Below, piece after piece: positions 11,051 through 21,252 of a stretch of DNA of 64,000 bases. The notes beneath the pieces were generated by a model. That model searched no databases, was not told where the DNA came from, and saw nothing but the letters and a program-made list of their open reading frames with translations. The DNA lies in contig JAHDVF020000016.1 of the NCBI GenBank assembly GCA_022606425.2, positions 5,300,501-5,364,500 on the forward strand, given 5' to 3'. The DNA is from Lepidostoma basale. Taxonomy: Eukaryota; Arthropoda; Insecta; Trichoptera; Lepidostomatidae. The stretch's first letter is position 1. Each line of letters begins with the position of its first letter. The translations under genes were made by a program, and so were the position numbers.

Positions 11051-11284
11051 ATTGTTTTAGTATTTTATTCAAACCTTAATTCAAATACAGCGCAAAAAAA
11101 ATCTTCAAGACCGAGTGAAGAATTTTTAGATTTTAAATTTCATATGCTTATTTCGACTGTCTGATTTATAGTACGTACTTAGGCTTGACGGAGGAAGAGC
11201 TCTTACGGCTTTTCCTCTGTTTACTTGGCTGGTATCGAATGTTTCAATTGTAGTAATAAATAAAATCAGAAATAATTAAAATAA

Positions 11285-11475
11285 ACGAAAATATTTATTT
11301 TCTATAGGTGTTAACATATTTTATCGGAACTGCGTGTTTCGCTTTGCTAGAGCATTATTATATGTCTAATTTCTTGTTTAAATGGTTTTTATTTCAAATT
11401 AGATAATGCCATAGCAAGACAAAAAAAAATGACATACGTACACACAATAAAAATTTCAAGAAAACAGTATATTTA
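11285..11475. repeat. Foldback repeat with two hammerhead-like half-cores
   Basis: A minus-strand core (CGTGTTTCGCTTTGCTAGAGC at 11333-11353) faces a plus-strand core (GATAATGCCATAGCAAGAC at 11402-11420, then ATGACATACG). They form a head-to-head pair about 45 bp apart. Both are degraded compared with the family consensus. Confidence 0.5.
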
Positions 11476-11534
11476 TCCATAATAATTATTAAATTAGTTT
11501 ATTCAAAATGAATCGGAAACTATGAAATAAACGT

Positions 11535-11745
11535 GAATTATTTGATTTATACGAATGAAAATATCAGTTTTCTAAAAGTTTTATTATATTTTATGGGAAT
11601 GGTATGTTTCGCCCTTCTGAGACATTATCAAATATCTAAAAATGTCATTCCCATAAATAAAATAAAACTTCTAGAAAACTGACGTTTTCATTCGTATTAA
11701 TGATTTAATATGGAGTTTTACATCATTGATCTAGAAACAATGAAT
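11535..11745. repeat. Foldback repeat, GCCTT/AAGGC-type family
   Basis: Arms ACGAATGAAAATATCAG...TTTTATGGGAATG at about 11551-11606 and CATTCCCATAAATAAAAT...GACGTTTTCATTCGT at about 11646-11697 are inverted copies. Between them the minus strand reads TTTGATAATGTCTCAGAAGG then GCGAAACATACC, a degraded hammerhead-like core. The flank TGGAGTTTTACATCATTGAT recurs at 25755, 44385, 49370 and 49530. Confidence 0.6.
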
Positions 11746-11759
11746 TTCACTAATTAAAA

Positions 11760-13163
11760 TAAAATTAAACGAAACTTCAATTTAATTGTTATATCAAATT
11801 TAAACTACACAAAAACGACATTTAAAAGTGAATATGCACATTAGAAGTAAACGCTATATAAAAATTAACTCATTCCCTGGGTTTAAATTGGCAAACTAAT
11901 CCAAGAAAAAAATTGTAAACTGATTTGAAAAAAAAAAAGTTTGATAGGCAAAGTAAATAATCTCTAGATCATGGAAAATCATAAAATTCAGATAACAAAT
12001 GATATCTTTATTTAATGTGTTTTTTCCTTTATACTGCCACGACTTCAATGGGTCAAAAGCTTGAGGTTTTGAGCGCCCTTGAAGTGAATCTCTCACAAAA
12101 ATGGCGCTATATAAATCATCATCATCATCATCATCAAAAATATTGCCGATATTAACGACCGAAAACTTGAGTACCTATCTTCGGAACTTCTATTTAAGGT
12201 CAATGTACTTTCACGTGAATAATATTTTATCATCTCGCCCTTAAAGACAAGAGTCAGCCAGGCCAGATCTAAAGGAAGGTCGTTGTATTGTAGTAATATA
12301 GAGAGTATGCAGCAAGTTAAGTGCACAGTCATTGCTTCTTATCCATTTGAGGATAATGCGTTATTAAAATACAATACGTTTAAAGTTTGACGGCGCAAAG
12401 TGGCTAAAGTAAATAATGGACGTAAAAACATTTAAACTGACCATTACGCAACACCACGGTAGTGCTGGACTTGTGATAAGTTGGTGCACTCGTATCTCTT
12501 ATGCGGCGAGAGTACGAGATAACTCGATACATAATAAACGTTACGGATACTTAGCTAATTAACTATCACGTTGAATATCAGAGGGAGTAGCCAGAGTGCC
12601 AAGAGACAACCGTTAATACTGGTATCATGACATACACCGAGTTCCTCTAACAATTCCCAAAGTGTTAAAACTCAATTTCAAAGTGGTTCAATAAGAAAGA
12701 CACGGATCTATCCAAGATATTAGAGAACAAATTTCTGCCAACCGTGTAAATATAAGAACTTATTTAAATTTTATTGTTTGAAATATCCGAGATCACTCAC
12801 TGCTAATACTGTTTGGTGGTTCCACATTTCCTGACAAAACTAATGTTTTTGCCTATTTCGTTCTTGTTTTGCCTGTTCGGTTTTATCAGCTGTTTAGATA
12901 TCGAGAATTGGCCACAAACTGCCGAAACTGGTTATATAATAACTTAAATAAAACGAAACATTTTTTTTTAAATCGTTAAATTTTCATTATTTACAATTAA
13001 CTATTCCCACGTAATTTATTTATTTATTGATCATTCACCAAGTACACGGTTTTAATAACTCCCAACTGGGGTAACCCGTTCTAGGGAGGCATGAATAGGA
13101 GGCAACATTAAAATGTGAATAAGTTTACATGTATCGTATATCATAATATTTTTACAGTAAGCG
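11760..13163. other. AT-rich unassigned stretch
   Basis: An (ATC)n microsatellite at about 12116-12135. No recognised gene. Frames at 11896-12096 and 12093-12332 have no recognisable domains. Confidence 0.45.
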
Positions 13164-13171
13164 CATAGTTA

Positions 13172-13546
13172 GGTCCTAGGACCCAGATCCCGTGTTCCAG
13201 CGGGAACTTGGAGGGATAGGACCAACCAAGAGAACCGTACGATGACCCAGCAGCCCCTTATAAAGAGCACCGTGAGAGCCGGTCGCCTAGCATGGATTGG
13301 GCACGTATGCCGAGCCGAAAAGACCAGAGCAATCAAGGCCCTGTACGCGTCTAGACCGACTGGAGTAAGACCTCTAGGAAGGCCTAGACACCGCCTAATG
13401 GACAATGTTCTGGCTGACCTGGCTAGGTTGGGCGAATCGGACTGCTGGGAGCAAAAGGCGCAGGATCGAGGAGCTTGGCGACAAATCATCAAGGAGGCTA
13501 AAACTCTTTAAGAGTTGTATGGCCATAGGAAGTAAGTAAGTAAGCA
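13172..13546 (+). mobile_element. LINE-A copy with TSD
   Basis: Plus-strand 3' end of LINE-A. CATAGTTA at 13164-13171 is repeated at 13547-13554 (the longer GCGCATAGTTA/GCACATAGTTA differ by one base), so boundaries are firm. The frame at 13242-13511 encodes RAGRLAWIGHVCRAEKTRAI and NVLADLARLGESDCWEQKAQ, then stops. It ends GTTGTATGGCCATAGGAAG plus a (TAAG)n tail. Heavily 5'-truncated but with an open C-terminal frame of 89 codons, so fairly young. Confidence 0.88.
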
Positions 13547-13554
13547 CATAGTTA

Positions 13555-14240
13555 ACTTTATTATATTATAATTTAACTTAACCTTAATCTTTCTAAAAAA
13601 ATAATGCAACATCTGGTTATATTCTTATTCTCCTATGCTTATTTTGTTAGTATGTATGTGAATTGCTACAGATATTTTGTGTTATTACAAAAAAAAATAC
13701 GGTTTTAAAAAAAATTACAAAATATAAACCAATATGCAATAAAATGGACTAATGTCGACAAACACACAATCAAGAATGCGGCGCCTTTATGCCACATTTC
13801 GATTTTCGACTGTTACAGTGCGAAAGTCCTGAATAGCACTCTAACGGTTAAGGTAAGAATTTACCCGTAACAGTTAATCTTCCGAGTGCTGGAAACTAGG
13901 TATTTTACATACGGGTGTTACGGTCTGGCTAAGGCGAATATCGAATGCCCGAAGTTTTCCGGGCGGCGTCACCGATGTGAATATAAGGAACGCGGACACG
14001 CGGAGAGACAAAACGAAAATCTCAGTTGAAAATTAAATGAACGGCCTCGCTACAGGGCCAGATGGCGGCGCGGCCCAAGTCGTGGCAGGCGGCCAAATCT
14101 CCTCCGCGATTAGGACCCGATCTGCAGATCCTGCGGAACGACTGGGCGTCATAGCGAGCTTCACAAAAATCTCGGCATTATAGCATGCACAAAATTATGC
14201 AGATTATGAATGGGAGCAAAATTTGCAAATGGAAAAAATC
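13555..14240. other. Unassigned stretch with a GC-rich, apparently unique part
   Basis: 13790-14180 is GC-richer, contains no detected repeat copy in this window, and has no convincing ORF. It could be host regulatory or unique sequence. Confidence 0.4.
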
Positions 14241-14244
14241 AATC

Positions 14245-14752
14245 AAATCAAATAAAATCAGTTTATTTCATCAACAGACATTACAAAATGTATTTTTAAG
14301 GCATCTATTGAGAACAGGTAAAATAATATATTGTGTATAGTACACTATCAGAAACGCATGAGAGATGGTTCGACATTAGGAAGACAGGATACTCTCCAGA
14401 ATTAAGAGTATTTGCCTTCTGAACGTACTTTCACTAACATGAAAGACGTCGATCTCCGGGGAGACCGCGTTCAGCAGACTAATTACTCTTCCCACCGGTG
14501 TCACCAGAGGCAGATTGGTTCTGGCGACCGGTAGATAAAACAATCTGTGCTGTCGCTGTCGGAGATATCTATCGGGGACAAAAAGCCGAACACCCTCCAG
14601 TACGGCCGAGTTCTCGAAGTATCCCCTAATTAATATAAAGAAATGGGTAATGAGATGTCCATCTCTTCGAAGCTGTAGAGAATTGGTTCCGAGCATTCCC
14701 AAAAGAAATGCCGTGGGATAGAGCCAGGGATAGCTACCATACTCCCTCAAAA
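14245..14752 (-). mobile_element. LINE-C copy (I/jockey-like C-terminus)
   Basis: Minus-strand frame at 14376-14750 encodes the C-terminal part of an insect non-LTR RT protein. It has a YPTAFLLGMLG block, an FVPDRYLRQRQHRLFYLP block and RTNLPLVTPVGR. The FxxP..RTN....P..R pattern is typical of I/jockey-related elements. The tail (AATCAAATAAAATC-like) is at the left, 14245-14265. It abuts the LINE-B RT fragment at 14755. Confidence 0.75.
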
Positions 14753-14754
14753 GA

Positions 14755-15115
14755 GAACAAACATAGCATAAATGCTGTAAAAATGCCTGACAAGGGATGA
14801 CTTGGACAAGCGTATAAAAAAACTTGAAGGCATAGACACTGGTGCTAAGATGAATTGTTTGTCAGTCAGCTGTTTGTTATATGCAGACGATGCTGTGTTA
14901 ATCGCTGACAGTAGATAAAATTTGCAAGTCTTAGTGTCAAGGACGTATGAGGCATGCAAAAAGAGTGACTTGGTGATGAATGTGTCTAAATCTAAAGTGA
15001 TGATTTTCGAGAAAAAATAATGTATGACGATTTGTGATATAAGTACGATGGGTGAGAAATTGGAGCAAGTTACCGAATTTACATATCTGGGAAGCATGTT
15101 TACAAGAGATGGGAA
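14755..15115 (+). mobile_element. LINE-B RT segment with YADD box
   Basis: Plus strand encodes the RT palm: LLYADDAVLIAD (YADD codons at 14880-14891), then ACKKSDLVMNVSKSKVMIF, then LEQVTEFTYLGSMFTRDGK to about 15115. This is the only YADD of LINE-B in the window. In-frame stops (for example after DSR and in the KK region) show it is dead. It ends abruptly where the neighbouring 3' half begins in the opposite orientation. Confidence 0.8.
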
Positions 15116-15625
15116 AATCCTAAGCAGAAAGAATGGAACGCCACACTGTTCTGTCCTGACCTACTTCTCTCGTTTCCTCTACATTCATAAATCTTGTGAT
15201 GCACGCACGTCGATTTCTCCGACTCCTCACGTGACCGACATTTAATATTTGATTGATTTGATCGTGCCACGTTTTCCTCCATCTTCTTCTATTTCTAGCT
15301 CCGTTCACGTCGTTTATATATACCTTTTTCACCATTCTGTTTTCACTCATTCTTTTCATGTGTCCACACCATCTTAACGACTCTTTCATTATTTTGTTCA
15401 TAACACTTTCATTCGCACCGCATTCACTTTTTATACTTGCATTTGACACTCTTTCACATACAGATTTATCACACATTCGCCTTAGAGATCTCATTTCTAC
15501 TTCATTTATTCTACTTTCATCCTTCTTTTGCCAGTTCAATGCTTCACTTCCATACATAAGGATCGGCACAAGAACACCATTATGCACTGCCATCTTAGCT
15601 TTTTTGGATAGGATTTCCAAACCAT
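15116..15625 (-). mobile_element. LINE-B 3' half, inverted relative to its RT
   Basis: Minus-strand open frame of 166 codons (15120-15620). It encodes KKAKMAVHNGVLVPILMYGS, KKDESRINEVEMRSLRRMC, MKRMSENRMVKKVYINDVNG and TWHDQINQILNVGHVRSR. It starts almost where the plus-strand RT at 14755-15115 would continue and ends at the LINE-B terminus, so the two are complementary halves of one element in opposite orientation. The frame is intact here, though the two arms cannot be translated together. Confidence 0.85.
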
Positions 15626-15828
15626 CTAATTGTATACAGTTATTGGGTTCAAATGACCTGTTGCATAAAAAAAAAGATTTAATTCATTGTGATTAATTAT
15701 AAAATAATCAGAAGAAATAAGTGTGTGCTAATTAAAGTTAGACATAAGTGTATGCAAATGAATCAAAGAATAAACGCATAGGTACATATTTCATAAAAAA
15801 AAAATTAATGGCAATTGATTTCAAATTA

Positions 15829-16433
15829 CAGTAGTCTCGGTTATCCGACCTTCCGAGTTATCCGACCTACCGGGGCAATGCCCCTTTCCTTTACCCGACT
15901 GCACGCATTATATTCGCGCGCCAGGCGACAGTCCTCAGTGCTTACGTAGTTCTTTCGCTGAGAGGACGTGTTGCATGCATTGCAATGCACAGGAAGTTTC
16001 ACACAGCGAAGGACACAAAGCTCTAGAAATAGCGTTAAAGTATGCAGAGCAGCTGGAGGAAACATCGTCTACCGAGCTTTTACTTCTGAGGCGTCTGCGA
16101 GATTTGGCGGCCAGAAAACGACAAACACTGGGTAAACAAAAGACAATCACGCATTTTTTTACCCAAGCTTAATTTTAGCTTCGTAGTTCACTGCATTGTA
16201 TGTGAGTATGTACCTACTGTAAAACATGTTTTATTACTTTGCCGTAAGTGCATTTTGATGTTTTAGTTCGTTATATTCAGTTATGTTACAAATCCATATT
16301 TGAAAATTTTTCCATCTGCTAATAAAATTAACACATTTTCAATGTCGTTTTTATCATTTTCCGTGTTATCCGACCTTATCGCTTATCCGACCTTGCCGCG
16401 GCCGGTTTAGGTCGGATAATCGAAACTCTACTG
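15829..16433 (+). mobile_element. Tigger/pogo-like DNA transposon, internally deleted
   Basis: A 605-bp element bounded by TA at 15827-15828 and 16434-16435. Ends are inverted: CAGTAGTCTCGGTTATCCGA on the left and, reversed, CAGTAGAGTTTCGATTATCC on the right, with further TTATCCGACCT repeats inside both ends. TA target plus CAGT..TTATCCGA termini are characteristic of Tigger/pogo elements. It keeps only the end of the transposase frame (15975-16172). Confidence 0.88.
15975..16172 (+). pseudogene. Tigger/pogo transposase C-terminal remnant
   Basis: 65-codon frame with SHSEGHKALEIALKYAEQLE, then LLLLRRLRDLAARKR and KQKTITHFFTQA. This matches the extreme C-terminus of Tigger/jerky-type transposases (ALE.A..Y.EQ.......RR.RD.AA.KR....QTTI..FF). 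The DNA-binding CENPB-type and DDE domains are absent, removed by the internal deletion, so it cannot catalyse transposition. Confidence 0.85.
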
Positions 16434-16770
16434 TATTTGTGACGTCATTTACACTCGCAAGTAACACCTGTTTATGTAACGTGCAAGTAATAGCTAAAAT
16501 AATTAGATGCCACTGTAGCCAAATCGAAATAAGCTGTGTTGGTTGGGTCACATGCAACACACGCTAACAGTTTTATTGATTTATTTCAGGGATACCAGCT
16601 ACAGGAATCTCCACTTAATAAAAGTTAATAAATCTGGTAACACTTAAACCTATTACATAACAAAATTTCAAAAGGGCTGTTTCAGATTCTGTAGTTATAA
16701 TATAGTCTAAAGTGATGTTAAACCGTTAATGAATAAATTTTGTTTTTTGTATCACAATTATGTTTTATTT

Positions 16771-16811
16771 TACGCGACAGCTGTTTCACCAACCAATGTT
16801 GACATTATCAG
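16771..16811 (-). ncRNA. Hammerhead-like core, minus arm
   Basis: In reverse: CTGATAA box (16811-16805), one extra T, stem II GTCAAC-ATTG-GTTGGT, then GAAA (16787-16784), palindrome ACAGCTGT, then C at 16776. One core change (G8 to A). Confidence 0.45.
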
Positions 16812-16835
16812 GTGTTACATCATCAGGTGTAACAC

Positions 16836-16876
16836 CTGATGATGTCAACATTGGTTGATGAAACAGCTGTCGCGTA
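16836..16876 (+). ncRNA. Hammerhead-like core, plus arm (intact boxes)
   Basis: CTGATGA at 16836-16842, extra T 16843, stem II GTCAAC (16844-16849)/GTTGAT (16854-16859) with an ATTG loop, GAAA at 16860-16863, stem III palindrome ACAGCTGT at 16863-16870, candidate cleavage after C16871. Stem I is weak (C-G, mismatch, C-G, A-U). Both conserved boxes are textbook, but the extra base after CTGATGA is not. Confidence 0.5.
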
Positions 16877-16984
16877 AAACAAAATACAATTGTGATCCAA
16901 AAAAACGAAGTTTATTCATTAACAGTTTAAAATATTAAGGTATCATAGTGTTTCGGCCAAAACAGTGGACTATTTAAAGTAATG

Positions 16985-17680
16985 TTATTTGAGAAGGAAT
17001 AACATATACCGATTTGTGAATAGTGAGAAACTGGAGGAAGTAACTGAATTTATTAATCCGGGAAGCATGTTTACAAGAGATGGACAAATGGAGAAAGACA
17101 CCAAAATAAGGATTTGCGTTGGGAACAAAATAAATGGTGATTTCAAAGTCATCCTGCAAATAGAAATATATCCACTGAAGCAAAGATGGCAAAGAGTACA
17201 TAATTGAGTTCTAGTACTAACCCTTATGTATGAAAGTGAAGCTTGGAGCTGGCAAAAGAAGGATGAAAGTAAGATTAATGCCGAAGAAATAAGATCACTG
17301 AGAAGAATGTGCGGGAAAACGATACATGATAGAATACCAAACCACAAAAAAGAAATAAAAGGGATCATAAATAAAACAAACAATGATCCCTGAGATGGTA
17401 TGGACACATGGAACGTATGAATGAGAGAAAAATTGTTAAAATGTTGTATACAAGCAGTGTGAATAGAAAAATAAGCCGTGGAATTTCAAAGAAAGCATGG
17501 CATGACCAAATTAATCAAAAACTAAAAGGCGGCCACGGAAAAATCGACTAGTGTGCGTGTTAGGATGTAAAAATGTAGAGGAATCCCAAGAGGTATGTCA
17601 GGACAGTTCAGTATGGCGATCCATCCTCTCTGAATACCCCTCCGGGGAAACGGTGTGATGGTTAGCTAGTTAGTAAGTTA
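16985..17680 (+). mobile_element. LINE-B copy, degenerate
   Basis: Plus strand from the FINPGSMFTRDGQ motif (FTYLGS in others) through LTLMYESEAWSWQKKDESKI and EEIRSLRRMCGKTIHDRIP to the terminal CCGGGGAAACGGTGTGATGG plus a TTAG-rich tail at about 17659-17680. Several stops and frameshifts. Confidence 0.8.
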
Positions 17681-17689
17681 ATGTAAGGA

Positions 17690-18000
17690 CTTGAATTTGG
17701 ACTCGGATCTTCTGGCTTACAGCGGTTCAGCTCTAATGGCTATTCCTCCTACGTCTGTAGGAAACATTGTTGGAATGCGATTTGGTAGTTGTTTTATGAT
17801 GGGGCTAAATGTATGGCCCGGAGTGTCCCTCCGAAAGAGGGCGAGGGGGGATTTAGGGTTTATGACAAAGTCTTACATTATTGTCAAGGAATGGACAACA
17901 GTTAGGGTTGGGATTGTATTTATAAAAAAAAGTCTGTTCCCGAGGGAAAGATAAGAAGAGCAGTGCCTGGATGGAGTTGGGGTAGGAGATAGCGTCCTGC
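17690..18000 (+). repeat. R300 repeat, copy 1
   Basis: About 300 bp aligning closely, with few differences, to 44049-44345. Shared blocks include GGATCTTCTGGCTTACAG, GGGGCTAAATGTATGGCCCG, GGAGTGTCCCTCCGAAA and AGTCTGTTCCCG. The 87-codon frame across it is not conserved between the copies. Identity of the family unknown. Confidence 0.7.
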
Positions 18001-18195
18001 GTGAGACCATTTTGTTTGGCGGAGTACGTAGTGGGCTATCGGGGAGGATTTTTTTTTTGTCCGCATTGATTGCGGGAAGGGTAAGGACTAAATGATGATG
18101 GATAACTTGGTGGTAAAGGGGTGATTATTTTTAAGGAAGATTGTAATAATTTAGGTCGTGGTTAGTTGAGTAGATGATTGCATCATAAGTTAAAT

Positions 18196-18290
18196 TAAAA
18201 AAAGGATCACTGAGATGGTTTGGACACATGGATCGAATGGACGAGATAAGAAGAAACGACGTGACGGTTAGTTAGTTAATTAGTTAATAT
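18196..18290 (+). mobile_element. LINE-B scrap with internal deletion
   Basis: GGATCACTGAGATGGTTTGG, then ACATGGATCGAATGGACGAG (RWFGHMDRMDE), jumps directly to the terminal GACGTGACGG plus TTAGTTAGTTAATTAG tail. About 200 bp of the usual end is missing. Confidence 0.65.
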
Positions 18291-18308
18291 AATCTACTTA
18301 TGTGCCCG

Positions 18309-18601
18309 TACAGGACAAAGGTTTCCGATGTTATCAAGATGGCCGCAATCCTCAAGTGGCGATGGGCGGGACATGTCTCTCGCGATCCAGATGAAAAGTG
18401 GACAAGGCGATTGCTGTGCTGGTGGCCAAGGACGGCAAAGCGTGGAAATGGGAGCCCATAGTTACGTTGGCGCGACGATATCCGGAGATGTGCGGGAAGT
18501 GCCTGGATGCGGATCGCTCAGAATAGAAGAGAATGGAAAATGCGAGAGGAGGCCTACGTCCAGGAGTGGACGGTCAATACAGGCTGAAGAAGAAGAAGAA
18601 G
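18309..18601 (+). mobile_element. LINE-E copy with 9-bp TSD
   Basis: ATGTGCCCG at 18300-18308 is repeated at 18602-18610. The 293-bp insert encodes, with frame changes, KVSDVIKMAAILKWRWAGHV, SRDPDEKWTRRLL and AQNRREWKMREEAYVQEWT, the end of an RTE-like RT protein, followed by (GAAGAA)n. Dead on arrival. Confidence 0.85.
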
Positions 18602-18610
18602 ATGTGCCCG

Positions 18611-19304
18611 ACAAGAACACACACGGTCTTATGTTTGCCGAAGCGTTTAAAATGCAATTTTGTAAATCTTATCTAAACAAGTTCCTTTGATTCAATTACC
18701 GTGTTAACTAAATATAGTACGTGCGTACCTACTAATTACGCAGGGCGGGGAGTCTTACAGGCATGACGTGAAAAATTGCACGTTACATACGAGAAGCTCA
18801 AGGAAATAGTTGATTTATATGAAAGACACCCAGTCGGATCGCGTGCTTCAACAAGGAGTATACTAGTTGATGATGGCGGAAATCATAACCTGTTCATCAA
18901 AACAACTGGATGTTCCGGGAAATAGGAAAAAAAATGCATATTTTCAAATATGAAAAATATTAATTAAACACTGCTTGGTTAAAAAATATATATATCGCCT
19001 CTTTGCAAGAATAACGTGACATTTCGAAAATCAAATCCGCCGTGTTCAACTTTATTTTCTACAAAAACATGGTATTTTTAATGTGAAAAACAGAGACTTT
19101 ATGAGGGAGAGAGACAACACAACAGTGGTATATTGTATTGTCACGTTGTCTCTTTTAGACGGGTATCTTGTTTCATATTTCAATTTTTCGAGATAACACG
19201 TTATTCTTGCAAAAAAGCGATCTGTTTTCGTAGTTATCCGCGCTATATGCATAAATAAAACGACAAGTTTAAGCTTAAATAGCAGTGTAAAATTCTGTTT
19301 TTGT
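18611..19304. other. Unassigned stretch
   Basis: AT-rich apart from a GC-richer patch at about 18730-18870. The minus-strand frame at 19052-19252 has no recognisable domain. Confidence 0.4.
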
Positions 19305-19444
19305 ACCGGCCCTTATATATGTAAGTGAAGCATAGAACTGGCAAAAAGAGTGATGAAAGTAAAATAAATGCAGTAGATATGAAAACTCTTAGACAAATGT
19401 GTGAAATCTGTGTATGATACGAGTGTCAAATGAAAGTATAAGAA

Positions 19445-19715
19445 TTTATTCTATATTCGCCATACTTTGTGTTGTAGATGTAATTTTTAGTATTTTTTTT
19501 ATATATATACTTTGCATATACAACACGATTAAAATTACATATCAGACATGTTTCGGACGACCAGTCCTTCTTCAGTGATTTAGTGATAGTATTTTAAATA
19601 TGTATCTTTATAATATGTATCACTGAAGGATTGGTTGTCCGAAACATGTCTGATATGTAATTTTAATAGTGTTGTATATACAAAGTATATAAAAGAAAGA
19701 AAAAGACAAATAAAA
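19445..19715. mobile_element. 271-bp foldback insertion carrying hammerhead-like pair
   Basis: TATAAGAA at 19437-19444 and 19716-19723 flanks the insert, and both flanks continue the interrupted LINE-B sequence, so these are true insertion boundaries. Inside, arms from about 19500 (ATATACTTTGCATATACAAC) and ending about 19693 are inverted copies of each other. Each bears GGAC/GTCC-type hairpin, CCGAAACATGTCTGATATG. The right end is purine-rich (AAAGAAAGAAAAAGAC). No ORF. The design resembles Penelope-like termini or a retrozyme-type short retroelement. Confidence 0.8.
19541..19579 (-). ncRNA. Hammerhead-like core, minus arm
   Basis: In reverse: stem I ATCA/TGAT (19579-19576 with 19544-19541), box CTGAAGA, extra A, stem II GGAC-TGGTC-GTCC, GAAA (19554-19551), palindromic ACATGT, cleavage-type C at 19545. 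The plus-strand partner at about 19616-19655 has a 5-bp stem I TATCA/TGATA but lost three bases of the CTGANGA box. Confidence 0.5.
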
Positions 19716-20079
19716 TATAAGAAGTTAATGCAGTTCGAATAAAACTGTTATGAACAAAATAATGATAGGGTTATTAATTAAGATGGTTTAGACAAACACA
19801 GAAATAATGAATGAAGAAAGAATGGTAAAAAGGTGTATGTTAACGATGTAAACGGAACTAGAAATAGAGGAAGACCGAGAAAAACGTTGCACCATCAAAT
19901 AAATCAAATATTGAATGTCGTCCACGTGAAGAGTTGGATAAATCGACGTGCATGTCATAGCACGATGTATGAGTGTTGAGGAAGTGAGATAATTAAGTCA
20001 GGAAAAAACAGTGTGGCGGTCTTTTATTTCTGCCTAGCCCTTCAGCGAGACGGCGTGATGGATTGTTAGTTAGTTTTTT

Positions 20080-20618
20080 TACAATTATATTTTAAATTCT
20101 GAACACTTTAAACATTTCAGTTTTGTAAAATTTAAACTGAGAGAGGTAAAACATATATATTTCAACTTACCACTTGATAATGATTACGATGATATAGTGA
20201 GCAATATGATAGTCGTCTTACCTGAAAAGAAAAATTAAAACAAATTAATAAAGGATGTGGTCATAAATTATGTAAAAATTTGATCAATGTCTGGCACAGA
20301 GCTTTGCGTTAGGTGCATTAAGCTCACTTCTCACGTCACGTAAGGCACGCCAGAGGTCGTGCAGTCCTACGGCGGACATTAAAACTAAGTCCTTTTACGT
20401 CAAAAGTTTGGTACGCCATTAAGGAGCCATGTTTGTGAAATATTGTCAGTTTAATAACGAGTAACTTTGCAGTGCAAAAATCCATGACATTTATACTCTA
20501 CAACACTCGTTCATTAGGATACTAATTGCTTACACCTATATATTATATCTGAGAGGTAAAGAATCTTGAGAAAATCTTGCCATATTAAGAAAATTACTGG
20601 GCGCTTTTTTAATTAGGC
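20080..20618. other. Unassigned stretch
   Basis: No gene recognised. 20290-20400 is somewhat GC-richer and not seen elsewhere in the window. Confidence 0.4.
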
Positions 20619-20632
20619 AATAAAAACGTGTT

Positions 20633-20985
20633 GCCCAGACCCGGTGTTGCAGCGGGAACTTGGAGGCATAGGACCAACCAAGAGATCTGTACGATGACCC
20701 AGCAGCCCCTTATAACGAGCACCGTGAGAGCCGGTCGCCTAGCATGGATTCGGCACGTATGCCGAGCCGAAGAGACCAGAGCAATCAAGACCCTGTACGC
20801 GTCTAGAACGACTGGAGTAAGACCTCTAGGAAGGCCTAGACCGCACCTAATGGACAATGTTCTGGCTGACCTGGCTAGGTTGGGCGAATCGGACTGCTGG
20901 TAGCAAAAGGCTCAGAATCGAGGAGCTTGGCGAAAAATCATCAAGGAGAAATCATCAAGAGTTGTATGGCCATAGGCAGCCAGTA
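20633..20985 (+). mobile_element. LINE-A copy with 14-bp TSD
   Basis: AATAAAAACGTGTT at 20619-20632 is repeated at 20986-20999. The frame at 20628-20903 encodes TVRAGRLAWIRHVCRAEETR and NVLADLARLGESDCW, then stops. It ends GTTGTATGGCCATAGGCAG with a residual tail. The C-terminus is close to the copy at 13172-13546. Confidence 0.9.
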
Positions 20986-20999
20986 AATAAAAACGTGTT

Positions 21000-21252
21000 T
21001 ATTATTATTAATTTTTTATTATAATTTTGTTGAATCGCTCTTTACATCAAAACAGCGCGAACCAAATCGATTTAAAGGGTATAGCTATCATATTGATTTT
21101 CTTGACACAAGTATCTAAAATCTGTCGCCATTTTATTGCAACGTGAATTCTACACCAGACCAAAGACAGTATGACAATCACACTGGCATCGCCAAGTATA
21201 GAACCCGGGATCTTCGGTGTGACAGTCATAGCACTTGCCATTGGCCCATGAA
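21000..21252 (-). mobile_element. SINE-T copy
   Basis: Minus strand: head at about 21252 (GACGACCTTCATGGGCCAAT), B-box-like GGGTTCTATAC near 21203, body CTTTGGTCTGGTGTAGAATT near 21150, then the A/T-rich tail (AAT-type) at 21000-21030. Pol III boxes are mutated. Confidence 0.75.

Larger units (their letters stand above)
16716..16935. repeat. Foldback element with head-to-head hammerhead-like pair
   Basis: Near-perfect inverted arms of about 105 bp each (left from GTTAATGAATAAA at about 16724, right to TTCATTAACAGTTTAA). The centre is GTGTTACATCATCAGGTGTAACAC, where the two arms meet. Each arm contains a hammerhead-like core on its own strand. The right flank TATCATAGTGTTTCGGCC is shared with the copy at 10930-11050. 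Confidence 0.8.
19305..20075 (+). mobile_element. LINE-B copy, split by a foldback insertion
   Basis: Left part 19305-19444 (GTAAGTGAAGCATAGAACTG, then DESKINAVDMKTLRQMC) and right part 19716-20075 (KKVYVNDVNGTRNRGRPRKT region, then CAGCGAGACGGCGTGATGG). The two parts are continuous with other copies once the 271-bp insert and its 8-bp duplication are removed. Confidence 0.85.

Noticed and set aside
14755..15625. Simple LINE twin-priming product
   Set aside because: In twin priming the inverted 5' segment joins the 5' side of the 3' segment; here the junction is at the 3' terminus.
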